From Archangium violaceum Cb vi76 (GTDB lineage Bacteria > Myxococcota > Myxococcia > Myxococcales > Myxococcaceae), in assembly GCF_000733295.1 (NCBI RefSeq), contig NZ_JPMI01000275.1, positions 62,001-126,000 on the forward strand: a stretch of 64,000 nucleotides of DNA, given 5' to 3'. Shown here piece by piece: positions 33,948 to 41,780 of the stretch (position 1 is the first letter of the stretch; each line of letters begins with the position of its first letter). The notes beneath the pieces are model-generated. The model was not told the origin of the DNA. It worked only from the letters and a program-made list of their open reading frames with translations, and made no database searches. The position numbers were made by a program, and so were the translations under genes.

Positions 33948-34582
33948 CACTCCCAAGCCAGGGTCTTCACGGCGCGCACGAAGGCGCGCACCGCGTCCGC
34001 ATCCTTGACGCCGGGGCTGACTTCCACCCCGCTCGCCACATCCACGCCGTAGGGCCGGGTGGCCCGCACGGCTTCCCGCACATTGTCCGGATTGAGTCCA
34101 CCGGCCACCAGCACCGGCACGCCCGCGTCCGCGAGCCGCGCCACCAGCGACCAGTCGAACCCCACGCCGCCGCCCCCGTAGCCCGGCGCCGCCCCGTCCA
34201 GCAGCAGCGTGGCCACGTCACCCGCGCCCACGTAGGTGCGCGCCTTCTCCACGTCCTCGGGCCCGCGCACCCGCAGGGCCTTGATGACCGGCACGCCGTA
34301 GCCCGCGCAGGCCTCGGGCGGCTCGTCGCCGTGCAACTGCACCGACGTCAGCCCGCAGTCCCGTACCCGCAAGCGGATGATGTCCGGCGACTCGTTGACG
34401 AACACGCCCACCACCGCGCCCAGTGCCGGCCGCGTGCGCGCGAGGGCCGCCGCCACCTCCGGCGTCACGTACCGGGGCGAACGCGGGTAGAAGTTGAGCC
34501 CGAGCGCGTCCGTGCCCGCGGCCCAGGCCATCCGCGCGTCCTCCACGCGGGTGACACCGCAGATCTTCACCCGGGTGCTCAC
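33947..34582 (-). CDS. trpF: phosphoribosylanthranilate isomerase
   Basis: Amadori isomerase of tryptophan synthesis, 211-residue TIM barrel. The catalytic Cys lies in [12 protein letters not shown], with [23 protein letters not shown], and [10 protein letters not shown] with [20 protein letters not shown] forming the phosphate and catalytic Asp sites. The GTG start overlaps the trpC stop by four bases (GTGA) and suits the MSTRVKICG opening. Confidence 0.95.
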   Translation of the reverse strand: MSTRVKICGVTRVEDARMAWAAGTDALGLNFYPRSPRYVTPEVAAALARTRPALGAVVGVFVNESPDIIRLRVRDCGLTSVQLHGDEPPEACAGYGVPVIKALRVRGPEDVEKARTYVGAGDVATLLLDGAAPGYGGGGVGFDWSLVARLADAGVPVLVAGGLNPDNVREAVRATRPYGVDVASGVEVSPGVKDADAVRAFVRAVKTLAWE

Positions 34583-35367
34583 GGCGCCCCCGCGAGCAGT
34601 CGCGCCAACGCACGGCCCGGCTCCGCGTCGCGCAGCAGGGACTCGCCCACCAGCACGGCATCGGCTCCCGAGGCCCGCGCCGCCACGAAGTCCTCGCCCG
34701 TCTTGAGGCCGCTCTCCGCCACCAGCGCCTTCGCCCGGCTGCGCAGCGTGGGGATGACCTTCAAGGCGGTGTTGATGTCGGTGCGCAGCGTGGCGAGGTT
34801 CCGGTTGTTGATGCCCACCAGCTCCGCGCCCGCCTTCAGCGCCCGCTCGGCGTGCTCCTGCGTGTGGGCCTCGACGAGCGCCGCCACCCGGCAGGCCTTC
34901 GCCGCGGCCACCATCTCCGCGAGCGGTCCGTCCTCGAGCGCATCCGCGATGAGCAGGATCGCGTCCGCTCCGAGCGCCGCGCTCTCCTCCACCTCCTGCG
35001 GCGCCACCAGGAAGTCCTTGCGCAGCACCGGCAGCGAGATGGCCGCGCGCACCTGGAGCAGGTCCTCGAGGCCGCCGCCGAAGTCCACGTCGTCCGTGAG
35101 CACACTCACCGCGCTCGCCCCGGCGGCCTCGTACGCCCGCGCCACCGCGACCAGGTCCTGGTGCGGGAAGTCGCCGCCCGAGGGGCTGCGGCGCTTCACC
35201 TCGGCGATGACGTTCACCGGCAGCCCGGGCCGGTGCTGCGTGAGGGCGGCGGCGAAGTCCCGAGAGGGCGGGCGGGGCGCGCGGGCCACCAGCGGCTTGC
35301 GCGCGGCGAGCTCCCGGCGCTTGCGCTCGAAGATGAGGGCGAGCTTGTCCGTCTCGGGCGCGCTCAT
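34579..35367 (-). CDS. trpC: indole-3-glycerol phosphate synthase
   Basis: Closes the indole ring from carboxyphenylaminodeoxyribulose phosphate. The 262-residue TIM barrel has the substrate Lys in IAEVKRRSPSGG, SVLTDDVDFGGG, the catalytic LRKDFLV, GINNRNLATLRTD, and VAESGLKTGEDF. It is a separate protein here, not fused to trpF. It overlaps trpD and trpF by four bases each. Confidence 0.96.
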   Translation of the reverse strand: MSAPETDKLALIFERKRRELAARKPLVARAPRPPSRDFAAALTQHRPGLPVNVIAEVKRRSPSGGDFPHQDLVAVARAYEAAGASAVSVLTDDVDFGGGLEDLLQVRAAISLPVLRKDFLVAPQEVEESAALGADAILLIADALEDGPLAEMVAAAKACRVAALVEAHTQEHAERALKAGAELVGINNRNLATLRTDINTALKVIPTLRSRAKALVAESGLKTGEDFVAARASGADAVLVGESLLRDAEPGRALARLLAGAP

Positions 35368-36380
35368 GAGGCGCCTCCGCCCACCAGGGCCTGCAGCTTG
35401 GCCGCCGCGGTGCCGGAGTCGATGGACTCCACCGCGCGCAGCACGCCTTCCTTGAGGTCCGCCGCCTTGCCCACCACCACGAGGGCCGCGGCCGCGTTGA
35501 GCAGCACCGCCGTGCGCACGCCGGAGCGCTCACCGGCCAGCAGCGCCTCGAGGCGCCGGGCGTTGTCCTCCACGTCCCCGCCGGCGATGGCCTCGGGCGG
35601 CACGCGCTCCAGCCCCGCGTCCTCCGGGGAGAGGGAGAAGGTCCGCACCGTGCCGTCCTCGCGCAGCTCCGCCACGTCCGAGACCGTGCAGGGGGAAATC
35701 TCATCCAGCCCATCCCGGCCGTGCACCACCCACGCCCGCTTGCTGCCGAGCTTGGACAGTACGCGGGCCGTCTGCTCCAGGCGCTCGCCCGCGAAGGTGC
35801 CGAGCAACTGGTAGCGTGCGCCCGCCGGGTTGGTCAGGGGGCCCAGCAGGTTGAAGAGGGTGTGCAGGCCGATTTCGCGCCGGGCGGGCGCCACGTGCCG
35901 CAGGGCGCTGTGGTGCGAGGGGGCGAAGAGGAAGCCCACGCCGTGCTCGTCCACGTCCCGCGTCACCTGCTCGTGCGAGCGGTCCATGGGCACGCCCAGC
36001 GCGGCCAGCACGTCCGAGCTGCCGCAGCGCGAGGACACCGCCCGGTTGCCGTGTTTGGCCACCGTCACCCCCGCGCCCGCGGCCACGAAGGCCACCGCGG
36101 TGGAGATGTTGAAGGTGTGCGCTCCGTCTCCGCCCGTGCCGCAGGTGTCCAACACCACCTCGGCCCTGGGGTGGATGCGCGTGGCGCAGGCGCGCATGGC
36201 CTCCGCCGCGCCGAGGATTTCCTCCTCGGTCTCTCCCTTCATCCGCAGCGCGACCGCGAAGGCGCCCACCTGAGCTGGCGTCGCCTCGCCCGCGAGCATC
36301 TGTCCCATGACGCGGACCATTTCCTCGCGCGACAGATCGCGCCGGCCCACCACTCTGCCCAGCGCTTCCTTGAGCGTCAT
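35364..36380 (-). CDS. trpD: anthranilate phosphoribosyltransferase
   Basis: First gene of the minus-strand trp operon. The 338-residue enzyme transfers phosphoribose from PRPP to anthranilate. It shows the PRPP site DTCGTGGDGAHTFNIST, KHGNRAVSSRCGSSDVL, FLFAPSHHSALRHVAPARREIG and TLFNLLGPLTNPA. It is a stand-alone enzyme; the amidotransferase TrpG is encoded with trpE at 19.9 kb. Together the two operons supply all seven trp functions. Confidence 0.96.
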   Translation of the reverse strand: MTLKEALGRVVGRRDLSREEMVRVMGQMLAGEATPAQVGAFAVALRMKGETEEEILGAAEAMRACATRIHPRAEVVLDTCGTGGDGAHTFNISTAVAFVAAGAGVTVAKHGNRAVSSRCGSSDVLAALGVPMDRSHEQVTRDVDEHGVGFLFAPSHHSALRHVAPARREIGLHTLFNLLGPLTNPAGARYQLLGTFAGERLEQTARVLSKLGSKRAWVVHGRDGLDEISPCTVSDVAELREDGTVRTFSLSPEDAGLERVPPEAIAGGDVEDNARRLEALLAGERSGVRTAVLLNAAAALVVVGKAADLKEGVLRAVESIDSGTAAAKLQALVGGGAS

Positions 36381-36476
36381 GTGCCTACTCGGGTCTCCGA
36401 AGTGTTCCGCCGCCGGGGTGTGGGCGGCCGGGTTGAAGAGGGCGCCTTGCAGTGAAGAAAGGTGTCCACTTCTTCC

Positions 36477-36538
36477 GAAAATTCCCGAAGAGTCTCGCTG
36501 GGCGGTATGTGGGAATCAATGTAGGACGGGGAATTTTC
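36477..36538. promoter_or_regulatory. inverted repeat between divergent trpD and FAD-oxidoreductase genes
   Basis: GAAAATTCCC at 36477-36486 and GGGAATTTTC at 36529-36538 are perfect inverted copies 42 bases apart, in the only AT-rich stretch of this divergent intergenic region. The spacing fits a looped operator for two divergent promoters, or two half-sites of one regulator. Confidence 0.4.
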
Positions 36539-36558
36539 ATTTTTACGGAGGGTGCGTC

Positions 36559-37809
36559 TTGGCGAGGCCGAGCGTCATCGTGGTGGGGGCCGGGTTGGCG
36601 GGGTTGACGTGTGCCCGGCTGCTGCACGAGGCCAAGGTGAAGGTGCGGGTGTTCGAGGCGGGCGACGGCGTGGGAGGCCGCGTGCGCACGGACCTGGTGG
36701 ACGGCTTCCTGCTGGACCGGGGCTTCCAGGTGTTCCTCACCGCCTACCCGGAGCCGCGACGGTGGTTGGACTACAAGGCACTCGATTTCCAGCGCTTCTT
36801 CCCGGGGGCGCTGGTGTGGCGCGCGGGGAAGTTGCACAAGGTGGCGGATCCGTTGCGCCGGCCGCTGCAGGCCGCGGCGCACGCCTTCAACCCGGTGGGC
36901 TCGCTCGCCGACAAGTTGCACGTTCTCGACTTGCGCCAGCAGGCGTTGGCGGGCTCGGTGGAGGACGTGTTCCTGCGGAGGCAGTGGCCCTCGCGGGTGT
37001 ACCTGCGCGACGTGGGCTTCTCCGATGAGATGGTGGAGGCGTTCTTCCGGCCCTTCTTCGGGGGCATCTTCCTGGAGAAGGAGCTGCGCACCTCGAGCCG
37101 GGTGCTGGAGTTCGTCTTCCGGATGTTCGCCACGGGGGCCACGGTGGTACCGGCGCGGGGCATGGGGGCGATTCCGGAGCAACTGGCGTCGAAGCTGCCT
37201 TTTGGCACGGTGAGGCTGAACACGCTGGTGGAGGAGGTGTGGGGCCACCGGGTGCGGTTGGCGACGGGGGCGCGGGAGGAGGCCGACGCGGTGGTGGTGG
37301 CCACGGACGCGCCCGCGGCGGAGGAGCTGTTGCCGGGCATGCCGCCGAGACAGATGAACGCGGTGACGTGCCTGTACTTCGCCGCACCGGAGCCGCCGGT
37401 GCGAGGGCCCTACCTGGTGTTGAACGGGGAGGGGAGGGGGCCGGTGAACAACCTCGCGGTGATGAGCGAGGTGGCGCCCACGTACGCGCCGGAGGGACAG
37501 GCGCTGATTTCCGTATCGGTGGTGGAGACGGCGGAGGACTCGGAGACGCTGGAGTCGCGGGTGCGCGAGCAGCTCACGGAGTGGTTTGGCGCTGGGGTGG
37601 CGCAGTGGAAGCACCTGCGCACGTACGCGATTCCCAATGCGTTGCCAGCGGAGCCGCCCGAGTCCTTCGAGGAGCCCCACCGGAAGGTGAGTTTGTCACC
37701 GGGGCTGTACGTCTGTGGGGACTACCGGGAGAACGGCTCGATTGAAGGAGCCATGGTCTCGGGACGCCGGGCCGCGGAAGCCCTCTTGAGGGACCGTGGT
37801 CTCGACTGA
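36559..37809 (+). CDS. FAD-dependent oxidoreductase (amine-oxidase / phytoene-desaturase-like)
   Basis: The 416-residue flavoprotein opens with the dinucleotide fold SVIVVGAGLAGLTCARLLHE, then VRVFEAGDGVGGRVRTD and GFLLDRGFQVFLTAYPE. It ends with GLYVCGDYRENGSIEGAMVSGRRAAEALL, the second FAD motif. This pattern is shared by protoporphyrinogen-oxidase-like and carotene-desaturase-like proteins often labelled NAD(P)/FAD-dependent oxidoreductase. The start is a TTG with GGAGGG six bases upstream; no ATG precedes the FAD fold at a sensible distance. The substrate is unknown. Confidence 0.85.
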   Translation: MARPSVIVVGAGLAGLTCARLLHEAKVKVRVFEAGDGVGGRVRTDLVDGFLLDRGFQVFLTAYPEPRRWLDYKALDFQRFFPGALVWRAGKLHKVADPLRRPLQAAAHAFNPVGSLADKLHVLDLRQQALAGSVEDVFLRRQWPSRVYLRDVGFSDEMVEAFFRPFFGGIFLEKELRTSSRVLEFVFRMFATGATVVPARGMGAIPEQLASKLPFGTVRLNTLVEEVWGHRVRLATGAREEADAVVVATDAPAAEELLPGMPPRQMNAVTCLYFAAPEPPVRGPYLVLNGEGRGPVNNLAVMSEVAPTYAPEGQALISVSVVETAEDSETLESRVREQLTEWFGAGVAQWKHLRTYAIPNALPAEPPESFEEPHRKVSLSPGLYVCGDYRENGSIEGAMVSGRRAAEALLRDRGLD

Positions 37810-37817
37810 GCCCATCT

Positions 37818-37852
37818 CCCCTCGCCCTCCGGGAGAGGGTCGGGGTGAGGGT
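37818..37852 (-). repeat. REP-like palindromic repeat, copy 5
   Basis: Reverse copy with stem CCCTC-GGGAGAGGG and GGGGTGAGGGT tail. It lies between the FAD-oxidoreductase stop and the CPBP protease start. Read through from an upstream GTG it would give ISPRPPGEGRGEG, so it marks non-conserved sequence. Confidence 0.8.
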
Positions 37853-37873
37853 ATCCGTCACCCGGGTTGGTTC

Positions 37874-38467
37874 ATGGCCGCGGCGCTGGCCGTGCTTCCG
37901 TGGACCGCGCTGGTGCACGTGCACCCGCCGCGTTTCTTCCTGTGGGCGGCGCTCTACTGCGCGCTGTGGAACGTGCTCTCGTGGAAGGCGCTGGGCGAGA
38001 AAGCCCGAACGCTTCTCCTCCCAAGGCGCGCGGACGTGCTGTGGGGTGTGGCGCTGGCGGGCGTGCTGTACGTGGGCTCGCGAGCGGTGCTGTGGGCGAC
38101 GTGTGGCGGCTTCACGGATGTGCTCTGCGAGCCGCTGACGGCCATCTACGCGACGTTCGGCCAGGGCTCGCTCGGAGCGGCGTTGGCGTTGGCGCTGGTG
38201 ATTGCCCCGGCCGAGGAGCTGTTCTGGCGCGGCGCGGTGCAACAGGCACTGCGGCCGAGGCTCGGGCGTATCGGGTGCGCGGTGGTGGCCGCGGTGCTGT
38301 CGAGCCTCGTGCTGCTTGTTTTCCGTGAGCCGCTGCTGGCGCTGGCGGCGTTCCCCACGTCTCTCGCGTGGGGACTGCTCGCCGAGTGGAGACGCGGCCT
38401 CGTGGCCGCGATGGTGAGTCACTCCTTGTGGGATCTGCTCATCGTCATCCTGTTTCCGGTGTTCTAA
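37874..38467 (+). CDS. CPBP-family intramembrane protease
   Basis: The 197-residue membrane protein has about six helices and the CPBP (CAAX protease / Abi) motif: APAEELFWRGAVQQ with the paired Glu and Arg, a second region FPTSLAWGLLAEW, and the last-helix SHSLWDLLIVI with the conserved His. Members cleave membrane or prenylated substrates and some act in bacteriocin immunity. The start Met after the repeat is chosen. A GTG 26 codons upstream would translate the repeat. Confidence 0.85.
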   Translation: MAAALAVLPWTALVHVHPPRFFLWAALYCALWNVLSWKALGEKARTLLLPRRADVLWGVALAGVLYVGSRAVLWATCGGFTDVLCEPLTAIYATFGQGSLGAALALALVIAPAEELFWRGAVQQALRPRLGRIGCAVVAAVLSSLVLLVFREPLLALAAFPTSLAWGLLAEWRRGLVAAMVSHSLWDLLIVILFPVF

Positions 38468-38623
38468 TGGGCGGGCCAGTCTCGTCACTGGACGCAGCGC
38501 AGTGGCCGCGGTGGGAGCCCGAGCACGGACCGGTTCCCGACCTGCCCCGATTTGTGCTCCTGTTCCTCTTCGGTACTGGCGCTACTATTGGAAGGAACGA
38601 ACCGACAAGGAGACACCGCGCAG

Positions 38624-39553
38624 ATGACATCAGAGCAGCGATATTGGTGGCGCATCGCCCTCGAATTGAAACTGCGTAAGTGCAGTGGCGATGCCTTTCA
38701 GGACTTCTTTTCGGTCATGATGGGCAAGGTCCACGGAACTGATTTTGTTCGCGTTCGCGCCTATGGCCGTCGTGGCGATAAAGGCTGTGACGGTTACGTA
38801 CAGTCCAGCGGACAGGTGTTCCAGTGTTACGGCGCGTTGAACGGCGACTCTGGAAAGGTCGATTACCTGATAGGCAAGATGGAAGATGATTACCAGAAGG
38901 CGGTGGTTGCCATTCCTAGTCTCATGAAGGAGTGGCACATGGTTCATAATATCGTCGATGGTTTGCCGATTGAGGCAGTCGAGAAGCTTGACGTGATTAA
39001 GAAGAGCGATCCTGCTCGTCACTTTGGATTTATCGGGATTGAAGGATTTGAGCAGCGGATTTTTGGCCTAATGGAGAGCGATATTGAGGACCTGTTGGGT
39101 GTCGTCGCCACAGCGAAGGATGCCCAGAATGTGCAAGCTACGGAGATTCGCGAACTCGTCGCGCACATTGCTTCGAGTTCCGATACAGTCGATTTTGACT
39201 CCGCGAACATCAAGCCAGTGCCACCAAATAAACTGGTATTCAATAAACTGCCCAACCACTGGCGAAACTTTATCGCTGGCGGCTGGCCAAATGCTGGTGT
39301 CGTAAAATCTTATTTGGATCGCCATCCTGACCCGCTCATGGGCGAGAGGGTCGCGCAGATTTTCCGGGTTCGATATCAATACCTCAAGGCGCAGAACCTG
39401 AACCCCGGCGCAATCATGTCTAGTCTCTTCGAAATGGTCACTGGAACAGGTTCGGTGCTCCCAGAGCGAATGGTCGCTGCCCAGGCTCTGCTCTCGTTTC
39501 TTTTCGAGAGTTGCGACATTTTTGAAGATGAGCCAGCGAAGGTTGCGTCATGA
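38624..39553 (+). CDS. ABC-3C system effector with REase-like N-terminal domain
   Basis: The 309-residue protein starts MTSEQRYWWRIALELKLRK. Residues about 10-95 look like a restriction-endonuclease fold: a helix with GDAFQDFFSVMMGKVHG, then RRGDKGCDGYVQSSGQVFQCYG, where the Asp-Gly-Tyr and the Q-x-Y replace the usual D and ExK. The rest is a helical region of the kind that links ABC-3C effectors to the ATPase. AAGGAG lies eleven bases before the ATG, and the stop overlaps the next gene by ATGA. The DNA is visibly AT-richer than its neighbours. The family call rests on this pattern and on the two downstream genes. Confidence 0.75.
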   Translation: MTSEQRYWWRIALELKLRKCSGDAFQDFFSVMMGKVHGTDFVRVRAYGRRGDKGCDGYVQSSGQVFQCYGALNGDSGKVDYLIGKMEDDYQKAVVAIPSLMKEWHMVHNIVDGLPIEAVEKLDVIKKSDPARHFGFIGIEGFEQRIFGLMESDIEDLLGVVATAKDAQNVQATEIRELVAHIASSSDTVDFDSANIKPVPPNKLVFNKLPNHWRNFIAGGWPNAGVVKSYLDRHPDPLMGERVAQIFRVRYQYLKAQNLNPGAIMSSLFEMVTGTGSVLPERMVAAQALLSFLFESCDIFEDEPAKVAS

Positions 39554-39792
39554 TTCTGCCGACGAAACATCTTCGTAAAGATCGGGCTATACTGAGTGTT
39601 GGTGGTGAGATCCTGTCACAACTCGACGAGCCTTACACTGTTTCCGAGCTCTGGGAACGTGTTCGCCGAGCGCGAAATGGCAGTTTCGCTGTGACACTTA
39701 CCTTCGATTGGTTCATTCTGGCGTTGAGCTTCCTCTACGCGGTTTCGGCGATCGACTTCGCTGACGGCGTAATCACTGCGAGTACCCGATGA
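39550..39792 (+). CDS. ABC-3C system middle component
   Basis: The 80-residue protein starts MILPTKHLRKDRAILSVGGE and contains LDEPYTVSELWERVRRAR and a central FDWFILALSFLYAVSAID. Short proteins with this LWERV / FxWFILALxxLYAIxxI pattern lie between effector and ATPase in ABC-three-component systems and probably bridge them through a winged-helix-like fold. It overlaps both neighbours by four bases (ATGA), so the three are translated as a unit. Confidence 0.78.
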   Translation: MILPTKHLRKDRAILSVGGEILSQLDEPYTVSELWERVRRARNGSFAVTLTFDWFILALSFLYAVSAIDFADGVITASTR

Positions 39793-41564
39793 TTCGCGCG
39801 ATCGAGAGTAGCATTCCAACCTTCAAGCCCGTGCGCTTTCATGCTGGCTTCAATGTTTTGCTCGCTGATACTCGGCCGGACTCTACGCTAGGACAAACAC
39901 GAAACAGCGCTGGCAAGACCAGTCTTGTTGAGATTGTGCATTTTTTATTGGGAGCAAATGTCGACAAGGACTCCTTGTTCAAGACTGCTGCCCTGGTTGG
40001 TCATACTTTCTACGGCGATTTCTTGATAGGAGGTGAGTCGATTAGGGTCGCGCGTACAGGATTGGAGCCATCTAGATTCTTCTTGTTGAACGGTAGTGCA
40101 AGTAGATTTCCCTTGTCGGTGAAGGTCGAGAAGGGAACAGGGCGCGAATATGTTTCACAAGATAGCTGGCGGTCGTTCCTTGGGCACAAGATGTTTGATT
40201 TACCCCTTGAACGGGCTAATACAATCTACGATGAGTCGTTTACGCCATCTTTCCGCTCAATGTTTTCGTACTTCGCGCGGCGACGAAGTACAGGCGGGTT
40301 TCTTAATCCAGAGAAGCAATCAACGGCGCAGCAACGGTCCGATTATCAGGTCAATCTTTCTTACCTTTTAGGGCTCGATTGGCGGATCCCGCACGAGTTT
40401 GAAAAGGTGCGGGTGCGAGAGAGGACGTTAACCGAACTGAAAAAGGCTGCTAAAGGTGGTGCCTTGGGGGCGGTCCTCGGTACGGCTGCAGAATTGCGGC
40501 CTCAGGTAACAATTGCGGAAACCAGGGCGCAAAAACTACGTGAGCAGCTTGCTAATTTCGAGGTGCTTGATTCCTACAGGGATCTCTCGCGGAGAGCAGC
40601 GAAGGCCAAGACGGACATGCAGGCGATTGGTCGCGAAGTCGTCTCCCTCCATGAGTCTCGCGAACACCTGGAGCGATCTCTGGAGGCAGAGCAACCACCG
40701 GCCAAGTCGGACCTTGAGCGGCTCTATGCTGCCGTCGGCCTTGAGTTGCCTGGGGTTGCGCTGCGACGCTTTGCGGATGTTGACCGGTTTTATGAATCTG
40801 TGATCGGAAATCGTCGCTCACACCTTCGGCAAGAGATCGAAGATGTTCGTGCACGTATAGCTGACGGAGAACTCCGTATGGCGAAACTCGATACTGAGCG
40901 CAGCGAACTGTTGCGCGCTCTCGAAGGTCGCGGGGCGCTGGAGGATTTTCTTAAGCTTCAAGGTGATCTTGCGACGTTAGAAGCTTCAGCGGCGGCTCTT
41001 CGCGAGCGCTTCAAGGCTGCGGAGATGCTCGAAGGCGAAGCGACAAAACTCGACATAGATCGCATCAATTTGAAGCGACGTCTGCAGGAGGACCATCAAC
41101 AACGGTACGCCCTGATAGACGAGGCTATTATAATTATCGCAGACGCCATTGCGGCCTTGTATGACGATCGGGCAGGACGTTTTATCATTGATGCAACAGA
41201 TAATGGGCCTGAGTTCCGTATTTCCATTGAAGGGGATCGAGGTGGTGGTATCTCCAATATGGAGATTTTTTGCTTGGATTTGGCACTCATGAGGTTGGTT
41301 GGAGATCGCCTTGGTGGCCCTGGTTTCTTGATACATGACAGCCATCTTTTCGATGGGGTGGACCCGCGACAGGTCGCAAGGGCCCTGGTTCTTGGCGCAC
41401 AAGTGGCAGAATCAAGGCAACAGCAGTACATCGTTACGATGAACTCGGACATTTTCGGGAATCTCCCGCTGCCCAGTGAATTGGATTTGCAGCGGGCTGT
41501 TCTGCCAACACGGCTTTCGGATGAGACTGACACAGGGGGGCTCTTTGGCTTTAGGTTCGAGTAG
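39789..41564 (+). CDS. ABC-3C system SMC-like ATPase (DUF2326)
   Basis: The 591-residue ATPase has an N-terminal nucleotide-binding half with a modified Walker A, GQTRNSAGKTSLVEIVHFLLG (about 35-55). A coiled-coil middle (about 195-430) includes LRQEIEDVRARIADGELRMAKLD. The C-terminal half has FCLDLALMRLVGDR and the DUF2326-type Walker B/D-loop FLIHDSHLFDGVDPRQ. Such SMC/RecN-like ATPases drive predicted conflict systems in which DNA or nucleoprotein change is sensed and the effector is let loose. Codon use and base content differ from the chromosome, which indicates transfer. Confidence 0.85.
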   Translation: MIRAIESSIPTFKPVRFHAGFNVLLADTRPDSTLGQTRNSAGKTSLVEIVHFLLGANVDKDSLFKTAALVGHTFYGDFLIGGESIRVARTGLEPSRFFLLNGSASRFPLSVKVEKGTGREYVSQDSWRSFLGHKMFDLPLERANTIYDESFTPSFRSMFSYFARRRSTGGFLNPEKQSTAQQRSDYQVNLSYLLGLDWRIPHEFEKVRVRERTLTELKKAAKGGALGAVLGTAAELRPQVTIAETRAQKLREQLANFEVLDSYRDLSRRAAKAKTDMQAIGREVVSLHESREHLERSLEAEQPPAKSDLERLYAAVGLELPGVALRRFADVDRFYESVIGNRRSHLRQEIEDVRARIADGELRMAKLDTERSELLRALEGRGALEDFLKLQGDLATLEASAAALRERFKAAEMLEGEATKLDIDRINLKRRLQEDHQQRYALIDEAIIIIADAIAALYDDRAGRFIIDATDNGPEFRISIEGDRGGGISNMEIFCLDLALMRLVGDRLGGPGFLIHDSHLFDGVDPRQVARALVLGAQVAESRQQQYIVTMNSDIFGNLPLPSELDLQRAVLPTRLSDETDTGGLFGFRFE

Positions 41565-41755
41565 TCGTGTTGCTCAAACACGGCTAACCGGCGCTCGCTC
41601 AAGAGATTTAGACGCTCTCCGCAGCAGATAGCCTTCTCTACCAGCTTGCGCGCATAGGCTAAAACCGTACACAGATGGCTCGTGGTTGGGCCCCAGCCCT
41701 CGGTAGCTCGGAGCGAGGGGGACTGGGGACATGAGCCGAGCTCGGGATGTTGGAT
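41565..41755. other. short intergenic stretch with unexplained coding-like remnant
   Basis: On the minus strand a piece reads EGWGPTTSHLCTVLAYARKLVEKA and on to GERLNLLSERRLAV before a stop (about 41575-41700). It has no start and looks like the C-terminal end of a lost gene, perhaps of a mobile element. I cannot name the family. The last 15 bases (CGGGATGTTGGATAC) recur just before repeat copy 7 at 43562. Confidence 0.35.
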
Positions 41756-41780
41756 ACCCTCACCCCAGCCCTCTCCCAGA
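41756..41780 (+). repeat. REP-like repeat copy 6, left half (split by the IS)
   Basis: The ACCCTCACCCC head and CCCTCTCCCAGA of the palindrome stop exactly at the IS end. The missing half, CAGAGGGAGAGGG, is at 43517-43529. Joined, they give a copy identical in core to copies 2 and 4. Confidence 0.85.

Noticed and set aside
38552-38588. TACTAT at 38583 as the -10 of the ABC-3C promoter
   Set aside because: The hexamer is plausible but no -35 lies at the right distance (CTGTTC at 17, TTGTGC at 25).
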